DNA from: Hoeflea phototrophica DFL-43
GTDB lineage: Bacteria > Pseudomonadota > Alphaproteobacteria > Rhizobiales > Rhizobiaceae
DNA: 64,000 bases
Direction of reading: 5' to 3'
Assembly (NCBI RefSeq): GCF_000154705.2
Contig: NZ_CM002917.1
Span: forward strand, 310,001-374,000
The translations under genes were made by a program, and so were the position numbers. How positions within the stretch are numbered: position 1 is the first letter of the stretch; each line of letters begins with the position of its first letter. Below the pieces are notes generated by a model. That model had not been told where the DNA came from and searched no databases. It saw only the letters and a list, made by a program, of their open reading frames with translations. This document shows, in pieces, positions 26,513 to 34,670 of this stretch.

Positions 26513-26547
26513 ATCCCGTTTTCAGGAAAATATCCTGAAAATGGGAT
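26513..26547. promoter_or_regulatory. 15-bp-arm operator dyad upstream of the XRE-cupin gene
   Basis: ATCCCGTTTTCAGGA (26513-26527) and TCCTGAAAATGGGAT (26533-26547) are inverted repeats with a single mismatch, separated by AAATA. The dyad ends 6 bases before the start codon of the regulator gene, fitting autoregulation that blocks transcription or translation initiation. Confidence 0.72.
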
Positions 26548-26611
26548 ACTTGCTTTCGGAGTAACCGTCAAGCCGGTATGCAGAGCGCCTCTTCGGCCAG
26601 GCGTTGCTCTC

Positions 26612-27646
26612 TCACAGCACCATCTGAAAGATGATCCCAGACGCAACAGCGCCGGAAACCCCGAGTCCGATATAGGTGGCGAAGACCGGCTTCCTGACCA
26701 GCGACCAGACCGCCGCCATCGCCGGCACCGAGCTCACCGCGCCCGAGATCATGAACGCCATCGCAGCACCCGGGCTCATGCCTTGCTCCATCAGACCCGC
26801 CAGCAGCGGCGGCGCGACATAGGAGTTGAGATAGGCGGGCATCCCCACCAGGGCGGCAATGCCGATCGGCACCACGCCTTCGCCGCCCACCAGCCCGGCA
26901 ACCATCTCGGCCGGCACATAGGTGACCAGCAGCGCTTCCAGCACATAGGCCAGCGCCAGCCACTTGATCAGGAACATGCCATTGATGATCGCCTCGTGCC
27001 GGAAGGCTTCGCGGCGGCTTGCCTCGCCCCAGAAACGCCAGACCGGCTTGCCCGAAAACGGATCCGGTCCGCAGCCGCAACCCTTCTTGTTGTAGATCTT
27101 CAGAGGAGCGCTGAACCGGCCGCCGGCAATGGCCGCCTTGATCGCGAACCCGCCGAACAGCCCCAGCGCCACCGCCGCCACTGCCTTGCCGGCGGCGAAG
27201 GGCCAGCCCAGGGCAGCCGCCGTGATAAGCAATGTCGGCGGGTCGATCAGCGGCGACGACAGCCAGAACGCCATCACCGCCGACAATGGTGCGCCCAGCG
27301 CCAGCAGGCCTGCGACAAACGGGATCACCTCGCACGAGCAGAACGGCGCCAGCCCGCCAAACAGTGCCGCCATCACGATCATCTTGGTCTCGCGGCCCTT
27401 GAACGCCTCGGCGATCACCGCTTCCGCGCCCGCCGCCTTGAGCCCGGCAATCAGCGCCACGGCGAAGATGATGTAGGGCAGGGTGCTGCCAAGCGCTGCC
27501 ACCGCGAAGCTGACAATCCCGGTGAACCGCCCGCCGTCCAGCACGGCAACACCGGCCAGGATCAACAGCATGAAGGCCCAGGGCGTGGTGAGCCAGGCCT
27601 TCAGCTCCTGCGCCCCCGGGCGGCCGGTTTCGGTTGCAAGGCTCAT
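26612..27646 (-). CDS. ArsP/UPF0718-type permease
   Basis: Membrane permease of 344 residues in two helical halves joined by a loop with NKKGCGCGPDPF. The first half has APFCSCEVIPFVAG with the Cys-Ser-Cys pair typical of UPF0718 permeases, some of which (ArsP) export trivalent organoarsenicals. The start overlaps the ArsR stop (ATGA), giving a tightly coupled arsR-permease operon. An arsenical or other soft-metal substrate is inferred from the cysteines and context, not proven. Confidence 0.85.
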   Translation of the reverse strand: MSLATETGRPGAQELKAWLTTPWAFMLLILAGVAVLDGGRFTGIVSFAVAALGSTLPYIIFAVALIAGLKAAGAEAVIAEAFKGRETKMIVMAALFGGLAPFCSCEVIPFVAGLLALGAPLSAVMAFWLSSPLIDPPTLLITAAALGWPFAAGKAVAAVALGLFGGFAIKAAIAGGRFSAPLKIYNKKGCGCGPDPFSGKPVWRFWGEASRREAFRHEAIINGMFLIKWLALAYVLEALLVTYVPAEMVAGLVGGEGVVPIGIAALVGMPAYLNSYVAPPLLAGLMEQGMSPGAAMAFMISGAVSSVPAMAAVWSLVRKPVFATYIGLGVSGAVASGIIFQMVL

Positions 27647-27942
27647 GGCTGAACTCCCTGTTCGCTGCAGCACTTTTCCAAAATGAATGAGGCCAGCAAA
27701 TTCAGATGGGCGAAATTCGCCGTGCTCATGATCACACGGCCCTGCTTGCGCTGGACAATCAGATTGGCGGCGCTGAGGAACTTGAGATGATGCGCCAGCG
27801 TCGAGGCCGTGATCCCGGTGCGCTCCTGGATATCGCCGACCCGCAATCCGGCCTCCCCGGCCCGCACCAGCGTCTGCAACACCTCCAGCCGCGATTCCGA
27901 CCCCATCGCCGAAAATCCCTGCGCCGCTTCAATCGCATTCAT
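27643..27942 (-). CDS. ArsR-family metalloregulator-like repressor
   Basis: 99 residues. The winged helix contains GITASTLAHHLKFLSAANLIVQRKQGRV. The C-terminus LEKCCSEQ has an adjacent cysteine pair that may bind As(III) or another thiophilic ligand. ATG 27942 has TGGAG 8 bases upstream; GTG at 27951 is less well placed. It heads the operon with the permease. Confidence 0.87.
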   Translation of the reverse strand: MNAIEAAQGFSAMGSESRLEVLQTLVRAGEAGLRVGDIQERTGITASTLAHHLKFLSAANLIVQRKQGRVIMSTANFAHLNLLASFILEKCCSEQGVQP

Positions 27943-27959
27943 CCGCGTCACTCCATATT

Positions 27960-27985
27960 ATTCGATAAAACTAGTTATATCGAAT
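27960..27985. promoter_or_regulatory. ArsR-type operator
   Basis: ATTCGATA (27960-27967) and TATCGAAT (27978-27985) are perfect inverted repeats with a 10-base AT-rich spacer, 18 bases before the ArsR start. The size and spacing match known ArsR/SmtB operators. Confidence 0.7.
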
Positions 27986-28162
27986 CAAATACAGATGCAA
28001 GCGCGAATGGCAAGGCGGCGGCAACGGCCTTTGGTCCAGCCCCGGTATCCCCCACCGCGCGCCGCCTGCCGAGGGCGCGCAACAGCAAAACCCGTTCATT
28101 GACGCAGGTCAAAACACCCGCCGGCCAGCTGTGCAACAGTCACCGCACAGGAGGACCAGACC

Positions 28163-28570
28163 ATGTACAAGAACATTCTCGTCGCCGTCGCGCTTGACCA
28201 GGCCCATGACAGCGCCGCTGCTTTCGACATTGCCCGGGCGCTCGCCTCAAGGGGCGCGGCCATCACCGCCCTGCATGTGCTCGAGGAAATCCCCGCCTAT
28301 GTGGCCCACTACATCCCGCCGGAGAACACCTCCAACCGCCGCTCGGAAGCCGAAGCGGAGCTGAAGGCGGATCTCGGCGGCGTCACCGATGTCAAACCCG
28401 TCGTCCTGAGCGGCCACCCGGGTTCGACAATCGTCGAATACGCCACCGCCCACGACATCGACTGCATCATCATCGCCTCCCACCGCCCCGGCCTGCAGGA
28501 CTATTTCCTCGGCTCCACCGCCGGCCGCGTGGTGCGCCACGCGAAGTGCGCGGTGCATGTGATCAGGTGA
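28163..28570 (+). CDS. universal stress protein UspA family
   Basis: 135-residue single Usp domain: MYKNILVAVALDQAHDSAAA at the start, HPGSTIVEYATAHDIDCIIIA, and the nucleotide-loop-like SHRPGLQDYFLGSTAGRVVRH near the end. The family binds ATP or AMP and aids stress survival. AGGAGG precedes the start. A second truncated copy of its last 51 codons lies about 1.7 kb downstream. Confidence 0.9.
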   Translation: MYKNILVAVALDQAHDSAAAFDIARALASRGAAITALHVLEEIPAYVAHYIPPENTSNRRSEAEAELKADLGGVTDVKPVVLSGHPGSTIVEYATAHDIDCIIIASHRPGLQDYFLGSTAGRVVRHAKCAVHVIR

Positions 28571-28630
28571 GGGGGGCGCAGGCCCAACGCCGCCATTGCC
28601 GCCAGAGAGTCCGAGCTGCCGCATCCACTC

Positions 28631-29512
28631 TCAGCCTTTTGGATCGCCGACAAACACCGGCCTGAGCCGCCGCAGCCGCGCGGAGGCGAACTCCACGAAA
28701 GTCTCGATCCGCCTGACCCGCTGCAGGTCGCGATGTGTGAGAACCCATATGCTTGGATAGGCAAACAGCGGAACACCTGGCAGCCGGACCAGCTGTGGAT
28801 CGGTTTCGCCAAGAAAACACGGCATACGCGTTGCGCCGATCCCCGCACGTACTGCGCCGATTGCCGCCGCCATGTCGTCCAGCACCAGCGCCACGCGCCG
28901 CTCCGGCCAGGCAGTGTTGAGCTCGGCGGGAACGCCGGGCCAGTGTGAAAACCGGATCCAGTCAAGCCGCTGCCCCGGCGTTGTGCCAAGCCGTTCGCCA
29001 TAGGCCCGGCTGACATAGACCGCGGCCCGTTGATCCGCCACACGGCTTCCCACCAGCGTATCCAGCGGCGCATCCGACACACGTATTGCCACATCGGCCT
29101 CGCGCTGCGACAGGTTCAGCGCCTCGTTCGAGGCGAACAGCTGCAGCTCTATCTCGGGATGCGCGGCGCAGAATTCGGCAAGAATGCCGCCAAGAACCCG
29201 CTCGATCAGCAATTGCGGCGCGGTCACGCTCAGCGGCCCGCTCAACCGCTCGTCGCGGGCCGTGATCGACAGGCTCAGAGCGGCGTTGGCTGCTTCCATG
29301 GCTTCCGCGGCCCTTGCCGCCTCCAGCCCGGCCGCCGTCGGTGCATAGCCGCCCGGCAACCGGTCAAACAGCACTGCGCCGGAGGCCTGCTCGGCCGCCT
29401 GGATCCGCCGTGCCACGGTGGCGTGGTTCACCCCCAGCGCCCGCGCAGCACCGCTCAGCCCGCTATGGCGGACGGTCTCAAGCACATATCGAAGGTCGCT
29501 CCAGTCAATCAT
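28631..29512 (-). CDS. LysR-family transcriptional regulator
   Basis: 293 residues from MIDWSDLRYVLETVRHSGLSGAA. The HTH is GAARALGVNHATVARRIQAAE, and an effector-binding domain follows with LSGPLSVTAPQLLIERVL. It is divergent from a DUF1330 gene across 104 bases that contain a LysR-type dyad, so that gene is the likely target. Confidence 0.9.
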   Translation of the reverse strand: MIDWSDLRYVLETVRHSGLSGAARALGVNHATVARRIQAAEQASGAVLFDRLPGGYAPTAAGLEAARAAEAMEAANAALSLSITARDERLSGPLSVTAPQLLIERVLGGILAEFCAAHPEIELQLFASNEALNLSQREADVAIRVSDAPLDTLVGSRVADQRAAVYVSRAYGERLGTTPGQRLDWIRFSHWPGVPAELNTAWPERRVALVLDDMAAAIGAVRAGIGATRMPCFLGETDPQLVRLPGVPLFAYPSIWVLTHRDLQRVRRIETFVEFASARLRRLRPVFVGDPKG

Positions 29513-29520
29513 CGTCTGTG

Positions 29521-29537
29521 CAGTATTGCACATACTG
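29521..29537. promoter_or_regulatory. LysR-type dyad
   Basis: CAGTAT (29521-29526) and ATACTG (29532-29537) with a 5-base spacer form a perfect dyad of the T-N11-A class, immediately upstream of the lysR start and 80 bases before the divergent DUF1330 gene. Confidence 0.65.
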
Positions 29538-29616
29538 TTTGCAAAGTTCATCTGTTTTCGAACAGGCGGGTGGCAGCTACATCAGGGCCAGTCAACACAA
29601 CCAAGGAACTGACATC

Positions 29617-29916
29617 ATGACCACTCCAGCCGGCAAACCCGCCCATGCAATTGTCACCATGACCATCACCTCGCCTGACAGCCTGGCGCAATACCGCGAA
29701 AAGGCCGCCGATGCACTGTCCCGCCATGGCGGCTCCGTCTTGCAGGCGTCAGCCACGCTGGATCTGCTTGAAGGCGGCCCGGACCTGCCCACCATGGCGG
29801 CAGTCCTCAGCTTCCCGCGCCGCGAGGACGCCCTTGCCTGGATCGAAGATCCCGAACTCGCCCCGGTACACGCCCTGCGTCGCGGCAGCGGTCACTCAAC
29901 CATCGTCCTGCTCTGA
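29617..29916 (+). CDS. DUF1330-like protein
   Basis: 99-residue protein resembling DUF1330 (ferredoxin-like fold, dimeric alpha-beta barrel): HAIVTMTITSPDSLAQYREKAADAL, ending in a strand with HSTIVLL. Function unknown. AAGGA lies 9 bases upstream of the ATG; a longer frame from 29314 would read antisense through the LysR gene. It is divergent from lysR. Confidence 0.78.
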   Translation: MTTPAGKPAHAIVTMTITSPDSLAQYREKAADALSRHGGSVLQASATLDLLEGGPDLPTMAAVLSFPRREDALAWIEDPELAPVHALRRGSGHSTIVLL

Positions 29917-29949
29917 CAACCCGGCACCGGGAAGCGGCCTTTCCACCGT

Positions 29950-30002
29950 GCAAGCCGGACCGGACACAGCGCGCAGCAATCACTCCGCTGTGCCCGGCTT
30001 GC
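29950..30002. terminator. long hairpin after the DUF1330 gene
   Basis: GCAAGCCGG (29950-29958) pairs with CCGGCTTGC (29994-30002), and inside it CACAGCG (29965-29971) pairs with CGCTGTG (29986-29992). It lies 34 bases after the stop codon. There is no T run, so it may act as a processing or Rho-assisted end. Confidence 0.5.
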
Positions 30003-30083
30003 CAGTCAGTCCGGGCCAGTCAGTCTGTCGTGTGTGGAAGCCTGGCCGCATCGCGGCCACCACTCCATGCCGTTCAGGCACGA

Positions 30084-30239
30084 CATCCGGGCTCCACAAT
30101 CGTCGAATACGCCGCCGCCCACGAGATCGACTGCATCATCATTGCCTCCCACCGCCCCGGCCTGCAGGACTGTTTCCTCGGCTCCACCGCAAGCCGCGTG
30201 GTCCGCCACGCCAAATGCGCGGTGCATGTGATCAGGTGA
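30084..30239 (+). pseudogene. duplicated 3' end of the universal stress gene
   Basis: The frame encodes HPGSTIVEYAAAHEIDCIII and continues to the stop. 47 of 51 residues match the end of the Usp protein at 28163-28570. The N-terminal half is missing and no valid start context exists, so it is a remnant. The substitutions are few and the downstream bases after the stop are also similar for a short distance, pointing to a fairly recent segmental duplication. The sequence between here and the AT-rich gene to the right shows no ORF. Confidence 0.85.
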
Positions 30240-30430
30240 GGGCGTGGTGTGTGTGCAAATCTGTCGTTCGTTGTTGTCGCGAAATTGGAATGCCGACCGC
30301 TGATAGCCGATGTGAATGGACGTTTAGAAGTGCCCAGCTGCATTTGCGACTTTGAACCTAAACCAACAAGGTCGGGTGAATTAATTTTCGTCATAAAGTT
30401 CATTAGTATAAAGAAAAAATAAGTTAATAT

Positions 30431-31936
30431 TCAAAAAAATGGTCCAAAAATTGCCTGAACCCTAGGCTTTTCATTAACGAAGCTCCAATCGCAAAACGCT
30501 TTATATATTAAATCCTTGATGTCATCGCCACCAAGGTTTGGTAATGCTTCTGCAGTTTCCCGACAGATCCGACTTAGGCCAGTTTTGGCTACTTTTCGTT
30601 GCTGTCCGCCGGTATCTGCAGTCAGTTCATCGGCAGTCGGTTCGGGTAACCTCAGATAGTTGGTACTCGTTTGCAGTCTTAGCGCATCTTGTGCATCCGC
30701 ATGATGGGTGGACAAATAATGAATTATTCCGACTTCTGGTGTCCAAGGAAGATACTTCAGTTGCTTGTCACAATTCGCAAATAACTGTTGGGCGGAGAGG
30801 TTTTTGCTATCAATTGCTTTCTGTAGCGTTTCCGTCTTTGCGTCCAAATCCAGCAAAGCCAGAACTTTTGTCTGTTCGGGAACAAGGCCACCTCCGTTTG
30901 CTATCATGTTGAGCACATTGTAAATTCCGCCAATCTCGACAAAGTGCACAGTAGGCGCGTAGGCTGCCCGAGCTCCTAATCTCTCTGCGACGAGGTTTTG
31001 CCAAAGAATTTCCGAAATTCTACGAGCAGCTTTATCTTCTACATATACAAGGTAGTCAGGCGCACGTTCTTCGCCAAATCCCAATTGTCCTAAAGCGTAT
31101 GTCGGGAAGCAATTTTTGAGAACTCTCGTATTTTGTCCGTTTTTATTTAGAAAACTTAGGTGTTTTCGCCCAAAATACTTTATCAATGATGCGGAATGGG
31201 TTGAGACGATTGATGTAAGGTTTTTTTGTTCAGAAATCTCTTTAAGATATTCAACAAATTTGATCTGCGCCATCGGGTGCAGTGCCATTTCCAACTCATC
31301 AATTAATACCAAGGAGTTGTTTGGACAGTTATGCAAAGACAGCATTAGTTTCAAAACACATAGCTCTCCCAATCCAAAATTTTTCTCCGTATGGTACTTA
31401 GCAGGCGCACTTAACCCGACGCGCATTAGATATGCTTGATTTCCAGCCCCCCGCGTCAGATTGACCACTTTTAAGTTATTGAATTTACTCGTCTGAAAGA
31501 CGCGGTTCAGAGAGGCAATCAATTCTGGGGTGGCAGCCTTGATCCGGTTTGGTACAAAGTCTTGAGCGCTAGGTGTAATCCTTTCAGCAACGGCACCAGC
31601 GTAAATTACATTGGGAAATCCGAAATCTCGGATCAATGCCGCACCGCTTCGGGGTCTTGGGGTCCAGCGTTCGCTTCGGTACCCGTAAGTAACGGAACGA
31701 CCATTTATTGAATACTCAATTGATGCGCCGCTATAGTTATCCAGCTGCGGCGACTGAGCAGATGTCGCGAAGTGAACAGGAAATGCATTTCCGTAGCCAA
31801 TCCGCCTCAAGCATGCCAGAAGGGTCGTTTTTCCAGAGCCGTTTGCACCTGAAAGAAGATGAAGCCCCGGGCCCGGAACCTCATAATCAATGCTAACGAT
31901 ACCTTTCAAGTTCCTTATTTTAATGTGACCTGGCAT
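30431..31936 (-). CDS. stand-alone ATPase-TOPRIM (OLD-like) protein
   Basis: 501 residues with an ABC/AAA-type ATPase followed by a TOPRIM-like nuclease domain, the plan of OLD-family proteins, many of which act in phage defence. Walker A is GANGSGKTT (30-38), the signature is FGLGE (187-191), Walker B LVLIDE (209-214), and the switch histidine is in VSTHSAS (244-250). The TOPRIM glutamate lies in YLVYVEDKAA (295-304) and the acidic pair in LLDLDAKT (361-368). The gene is clearly more AT-rich than its surroundings and no partner gene (such as a GajB or PtuB type) flanks it. This suggests horizontal acquisition as a single-gene system. Its target is unknown. Confidence 0.85.
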   Translation of the reverse strand: MPGHIKIRNLKGIVSIDYEVPGPGLHLLSGANGSGKTTLLACLRRIGYGNAFPVHFATSAQSPQLDNYSGASIEYSINGRSVTYGYRSERWTPRPRSGAALIRDFGFPNVIYAGAVAERITPSAQDFVPNRIKAATPELIASLNRVFQTSKFNNLKVVNLTRGAGNQAYLMRVGLSAPAKYHTEKNFGLGELCVLKLMLSLHNCPNNSLVLIDELEMALHPMAQIKFVEYLKEISEQKNLTSIVSTHSASLIKYFGRKHLSFLNKNGQNTRVLKNCFPTYALGQLGFGEERAPDYLVYVEDKAARRISEILWQNLVAERLGARAAYAPTVHFVEIGGIYNVLNMIANGGGLVPEQTKVLALLDLDAKTETLQKAIDSKNLSAQQLFANCDKQLKYLPWTPEVGIIHYLSTHHADAQDALRLQTSTNYLRLPEPTADELTADTGGQQRKVAKTGLSRICRETAEALPNLGGDDIKDLIYKAFCDWSFVNEKPRVQAIFGPFF

Positions 31937-32420
31937 AGATTGATTTGCCTCTTAAGTTGTGCTTTCCCCTTATTTCACTTTTACGAGAAGATGGGAAGCC
32001 GTTCTGATGTCCCACGAATGTCGGATCGAGTATGAGGCATGTAGGAAGGATGCCGGGCACGCAGAAACACGATGTCGCGAGACTAATCGGAGAAGCGGCG
32101 GGCGAAGAACCAAACTAGATTGTATTATGAGCGCGGTTCGTGCTGGCTGGCTATTATCCCCCCCAAATCTTTTCCCCACCCTCTCCCCCCATGCGATACT
32201 CCTCCCACCTTCCGCTTGAACGGATGGCCGCGGTTTACAGAGCTGCGGTTGGCGGGAGGCGGTGAGGTCTGGCGGGCGGGGGCCGTATCGCGCGTCAGGC
32301 ACTTGCGGGAAGTTCATCCCGGCCAGCACCGGTGCCCGTCAACCTCAAGCGGAGCTGACCTAAGGGTGATCATGCGAAGGCCGGAACCGGAAAGCCGGCT
32401 CTGCCGGACCCGGCGGCGTT
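31937..32420. other. noncoding DNA upstream of the OLD-like gene
   Basis: Composition shifts from AT-rich next to the ATPase gene (its promoter should lie at about 31937-32000) to very GC-rich by 32220. Several frames are open but none has protein-like composition or a ribosome site. No recognisable gene. Confidence 0.4.
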
Positions 32421-32725
32421 TCAGGTGTGGTTGCGTGCCCGGCGGGCTGGCCGGGCACCTTGCGTACCCCCCGCTTTGAACGCCGGCCTGACAAGTCCCC
32501 ATGTGACGCCGCACGGCTTGCCGCGCGCGCATGAGGGGAGAGGGCGGGTTCGGCGCGAGCGCCGAACAGGACGAAACCGCCCAGGGCTCCAGATGATCGA
32601 CCGCAGGAGGAGAAGCCCGCCCGTGCCCGGAAGGCACGGGAGATCCGTCACCGGCGGGGCGCGGGCCACTGCGCCAAGCCCTTCTTGCCACCACCACGGG
32701 CCAGCGGCCCGCGCCCCGCAGTCCG
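32421..32725. other. GC-rich block of strong nested hairpins
   Basis: Four strong inverted repeats occur in about 300 bases. GTGCCCGGC (32435-32443) pairs with its complement at 32450-32458. GGGCGG (32542-32547) pairs with CCGCCC (32577-32582), enclosing GTTCGGCGC/GCGCCGAAC (32548-32567). CCCGTGCC (32620-32627) pairs with GGCACGGG (32633-32640). GGGGCGCGGGCC (32656-32667) pairs with GGCCCGCGCCCC (32706-32717). No coding frame is credible. It may be a structured RNA or decayed palindromic elements. Confidence 0.5.
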
Positions 32726-32870
32726 GCTGTCACGCCGGAACCCGAAACTGCCCCATCCCGCCGGCGAGATGTTCGCGCGCGGTGAATTGGCATGCGTGGT
32801 TGGCGTGTGGGTGATCGCGGTCAGGTTGACGCCCAAGAGGTTGACACACGGCCTCTCCCCGCGCCGTCAG

Positions 32871-33058
32871 ACCGGCCCCCGAGCCTCGTCATCCTCGGCC
32901 CCGAGCCTCGTCATCCCCGGTCCCGAGCCTCGTCATCCCCGGCCCCCGAGCCTCGTCATCCCCGGCCCCCGAGCCTCGTCATCCCCGGCCCCCGAGCCTC
33001 GTCATCCCCGGCCCCCGAGCCTCGTCATCCTCGGCCCCCGAGCCGAGGACCCACAGAC
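32871..33058. repeat. tandem array of 22-23 bp GC-rich units
   Basis: The core GAGCCTCGTCATC recurs seven times, starting at 32881, 32903, 32925, 32948, 32971, 32994 and 33017, with periods of 22, 22, 23, 23, 23 and 23. The last unit closes into a palindrome, CCTCGG...CCGAGG (about 33029-33048), followed by ACCCACAG. It looks like tandem amplification of one arm of a common alphaproteobacterial intergenic palindrome. It lies directly downstream of prfC's stop. Confidence 0.85.
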
Positions 33059-33080
33059 AAAACAAATTGTAAGTATGAAC

Positions 33081-34670
33081 TTACGCAGCCTTGGCGACGT
33101 GGTATTCCTTGATCGCCACCATCTTGATGTCCGGGTAGCGCTCGGCCTCGTAATTGAGCGAGAACTGGTCGGATGCCAGGAACACCGGGTCACCGTCGAG
33201 ATCGCGGGCAATGTCGCCGCGGTGGCGGTCGATGAAGCGCTCGAGCTCGGGTTTTTCCGGCGCCGAGATCCAGCGGCAGACCGAGAAGCGGGCCATTTCG
33301 AAACTCACCGGCAGGCCATACTCCGCCTGCAGCCGTTCCTTCAGCACATCAAGCTGCAGCGCGCCGACCACGCCGACAATCGCCGGCGAGCCGTCCTCGG
33401 GCGAGAACAATTGCACCACGCCTTCCTCGGCCATCTGCTGCAGCGCCTCCTTCAGTTTCTTGGCCTTCATCGCATCCTCGAGCCTGACCCGGCGCAGGAT
33501 TTCCGGGGCGAAATTCGGCACCCCCTGAAACACCAGCGCCTCGCCCTCGGTCAGCGTGTCGCCGATCCGCAAGGTGCCGTGATTGGGGATGCCGACCACG
33601 TCGCCGGCATAGGCCGTGTCGGCGATCTGGCGCTGCGAGGCGAAGAAGAATTGTGGCGCCGACAGCCCCATCGGCTTGCCGGTGCGCGACAGCCGCGCCT
33701 TCATGCCGCGCTGCAATTTGCCCGAGCAGACCCGCACAAAGGCGATCCGGTCGCGGTGATTGGGGTCCATATTGGCCTGGATCTTGAACACGAAGGCGGT
33801 CATCTTTGCATCAGTCGCCTCCACCGTGCGGATGTCGGCCACCTGGGCGCGCGGCGGCGGCGCCAGCTCCCCCAGCGCATTGATCAGGTCGCGCACCCCG
33901 AACGCCTTCAGCGCCGAGCCGAAATAGACCGGCGTCAGATGCCCCTCGCGGAATGCCTCAAGATCAAACGGCCGGCAGGCTTCCACCGCAAGTGAAGTCT
34001 CTTCGATAAAGGTCTCGCGCTCGTTCTCGGGCAAGAGCCCCGCCACCTTGTCCGATTCCGGCCCGTTGACCGGCGTCAGCGCGGTCTCCCTGTCGGGGCC
34101 GCGCATTGCCGATTTCGCCAGATGATAGGTGCCCGAAAAGCTCTTGCCCTGACCGATCGGCCAGGTCATCGGCGCCGTGTCGAGCGCCAGTTTCTGCTCC
34201 ACCTCGTCGAGAATTTCGAACGGATTGCGCGCCTCGCGGTCCATCTTGTTGACGAAGGTGATGATCGGAATGTCGCGAAGCCGGCAGACCTCGAACAGCT
34301 TCAGCGTCCGTGGCTCGATGCCCTTGGCCGCGTCGATCACCATCACCGCCGCGTCCACCGCCGTCAGCGTGCGGTAGGTGTCGTCGGCAAAGTCCTCATG
34401 CCCCGGCGTGTCGAGCAGGTTGAAGACGTGGTTGTCATACTCGAACGTCATCACCGAGGTGACCACCGAGATACCGCGCTCGCGCTCGATCTTCATCCAG
34501 TCCGAGCGGGTCTGGATCCGGTCCTTTTTGGCTTTCACCTCACCCGCGAGCTGGATCGCACCGCCGAACAGCAGCAGCTTTTCGGTCAGCGTCGTCTTGC
34601 CCGCATCCGGGTGCGAGATGATGGCGAAGGTGCGGCGGCGGCCGACTTCCTCGGCAAGTGGTTCGGGCAT
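33081..34670 (-). CDS. prfC: peptide chain release factor 3
   Basis: Translational GTPase that recycles RF1/RF2 from the ribosome. It has 529 residues, family length. G motifs: SHPDAGKTTLTEKLL (G1), DTPGHEDF (G3), VNKMDREA (G4). ERERGISVVTSVMTF is the switch I region. The C-terminal domain III ends with NYEAERYPDIKMVAIKEYHV. Complete and ordinary. Confidence 0.97.
   Translation of the reverse strand: MPEPLAEEVGRRRTFAIISHPDAGKTTLTEKLLLFGGAIQLAGEVKAKKDRIQTRSDWMKIERERGISVVTSVMTFEYDNHVFNLLDTPGHEDFADDTYRTLTAVDAAVMVIDAAKGIEPRTLKLFEVCRLRDIPIITFVNKMDREARNPFEILDEVEQKLALDTAPMTWPIGQGKSFSGTYHLAKSAMRGPDRETALTPVNGPESDKVAGLLPENERETFIEETSLAVEACRPFDLEAFREGHLTPVYFGSALKAFGVRDLINALGELAPPPRAQVADIRTVEATDAKMTAFVFKIQANMDPNHRDRIAFVRVCSGKLQRGMKARLSRTGKPMGLSAPQFFFASQRQIADTAYAGDVVGIPNHGTLRIGDTLTEGEALVFQGVPNFAPEILRRVRLEDAMKAKKLKEALQQMAEEGVVQLFSPEDGSPAIVGVVGALQLDVLKERLQAEYGLPVSFEMARFSVCRWISAPEKPELERFIDRHRGDIARDLDGDPVFLASDQFSLNYEAERYPDIKMVAIKEYHVAKAA

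Noticed and set aside
32221..32870. Several GC-rich open frames of 80-160 codons in the structured block
   Set aside because: All have arginine/proline-rich compositions on both strands, no ribosome sites, and overlap strong hairpins.
32871..33058. CRISPR-like repeat array
   Set aside because: The units are directly contiguous with a 22-23 base period and no unique spacers, and there are no cas genes.
32685..33995. 436-codon frame through the tandem repeat and antisense to prfC
   Set aside because: Its first part is low-complexity translation of the 22-23 base repeats and the rest is antisense to conserved prfC.
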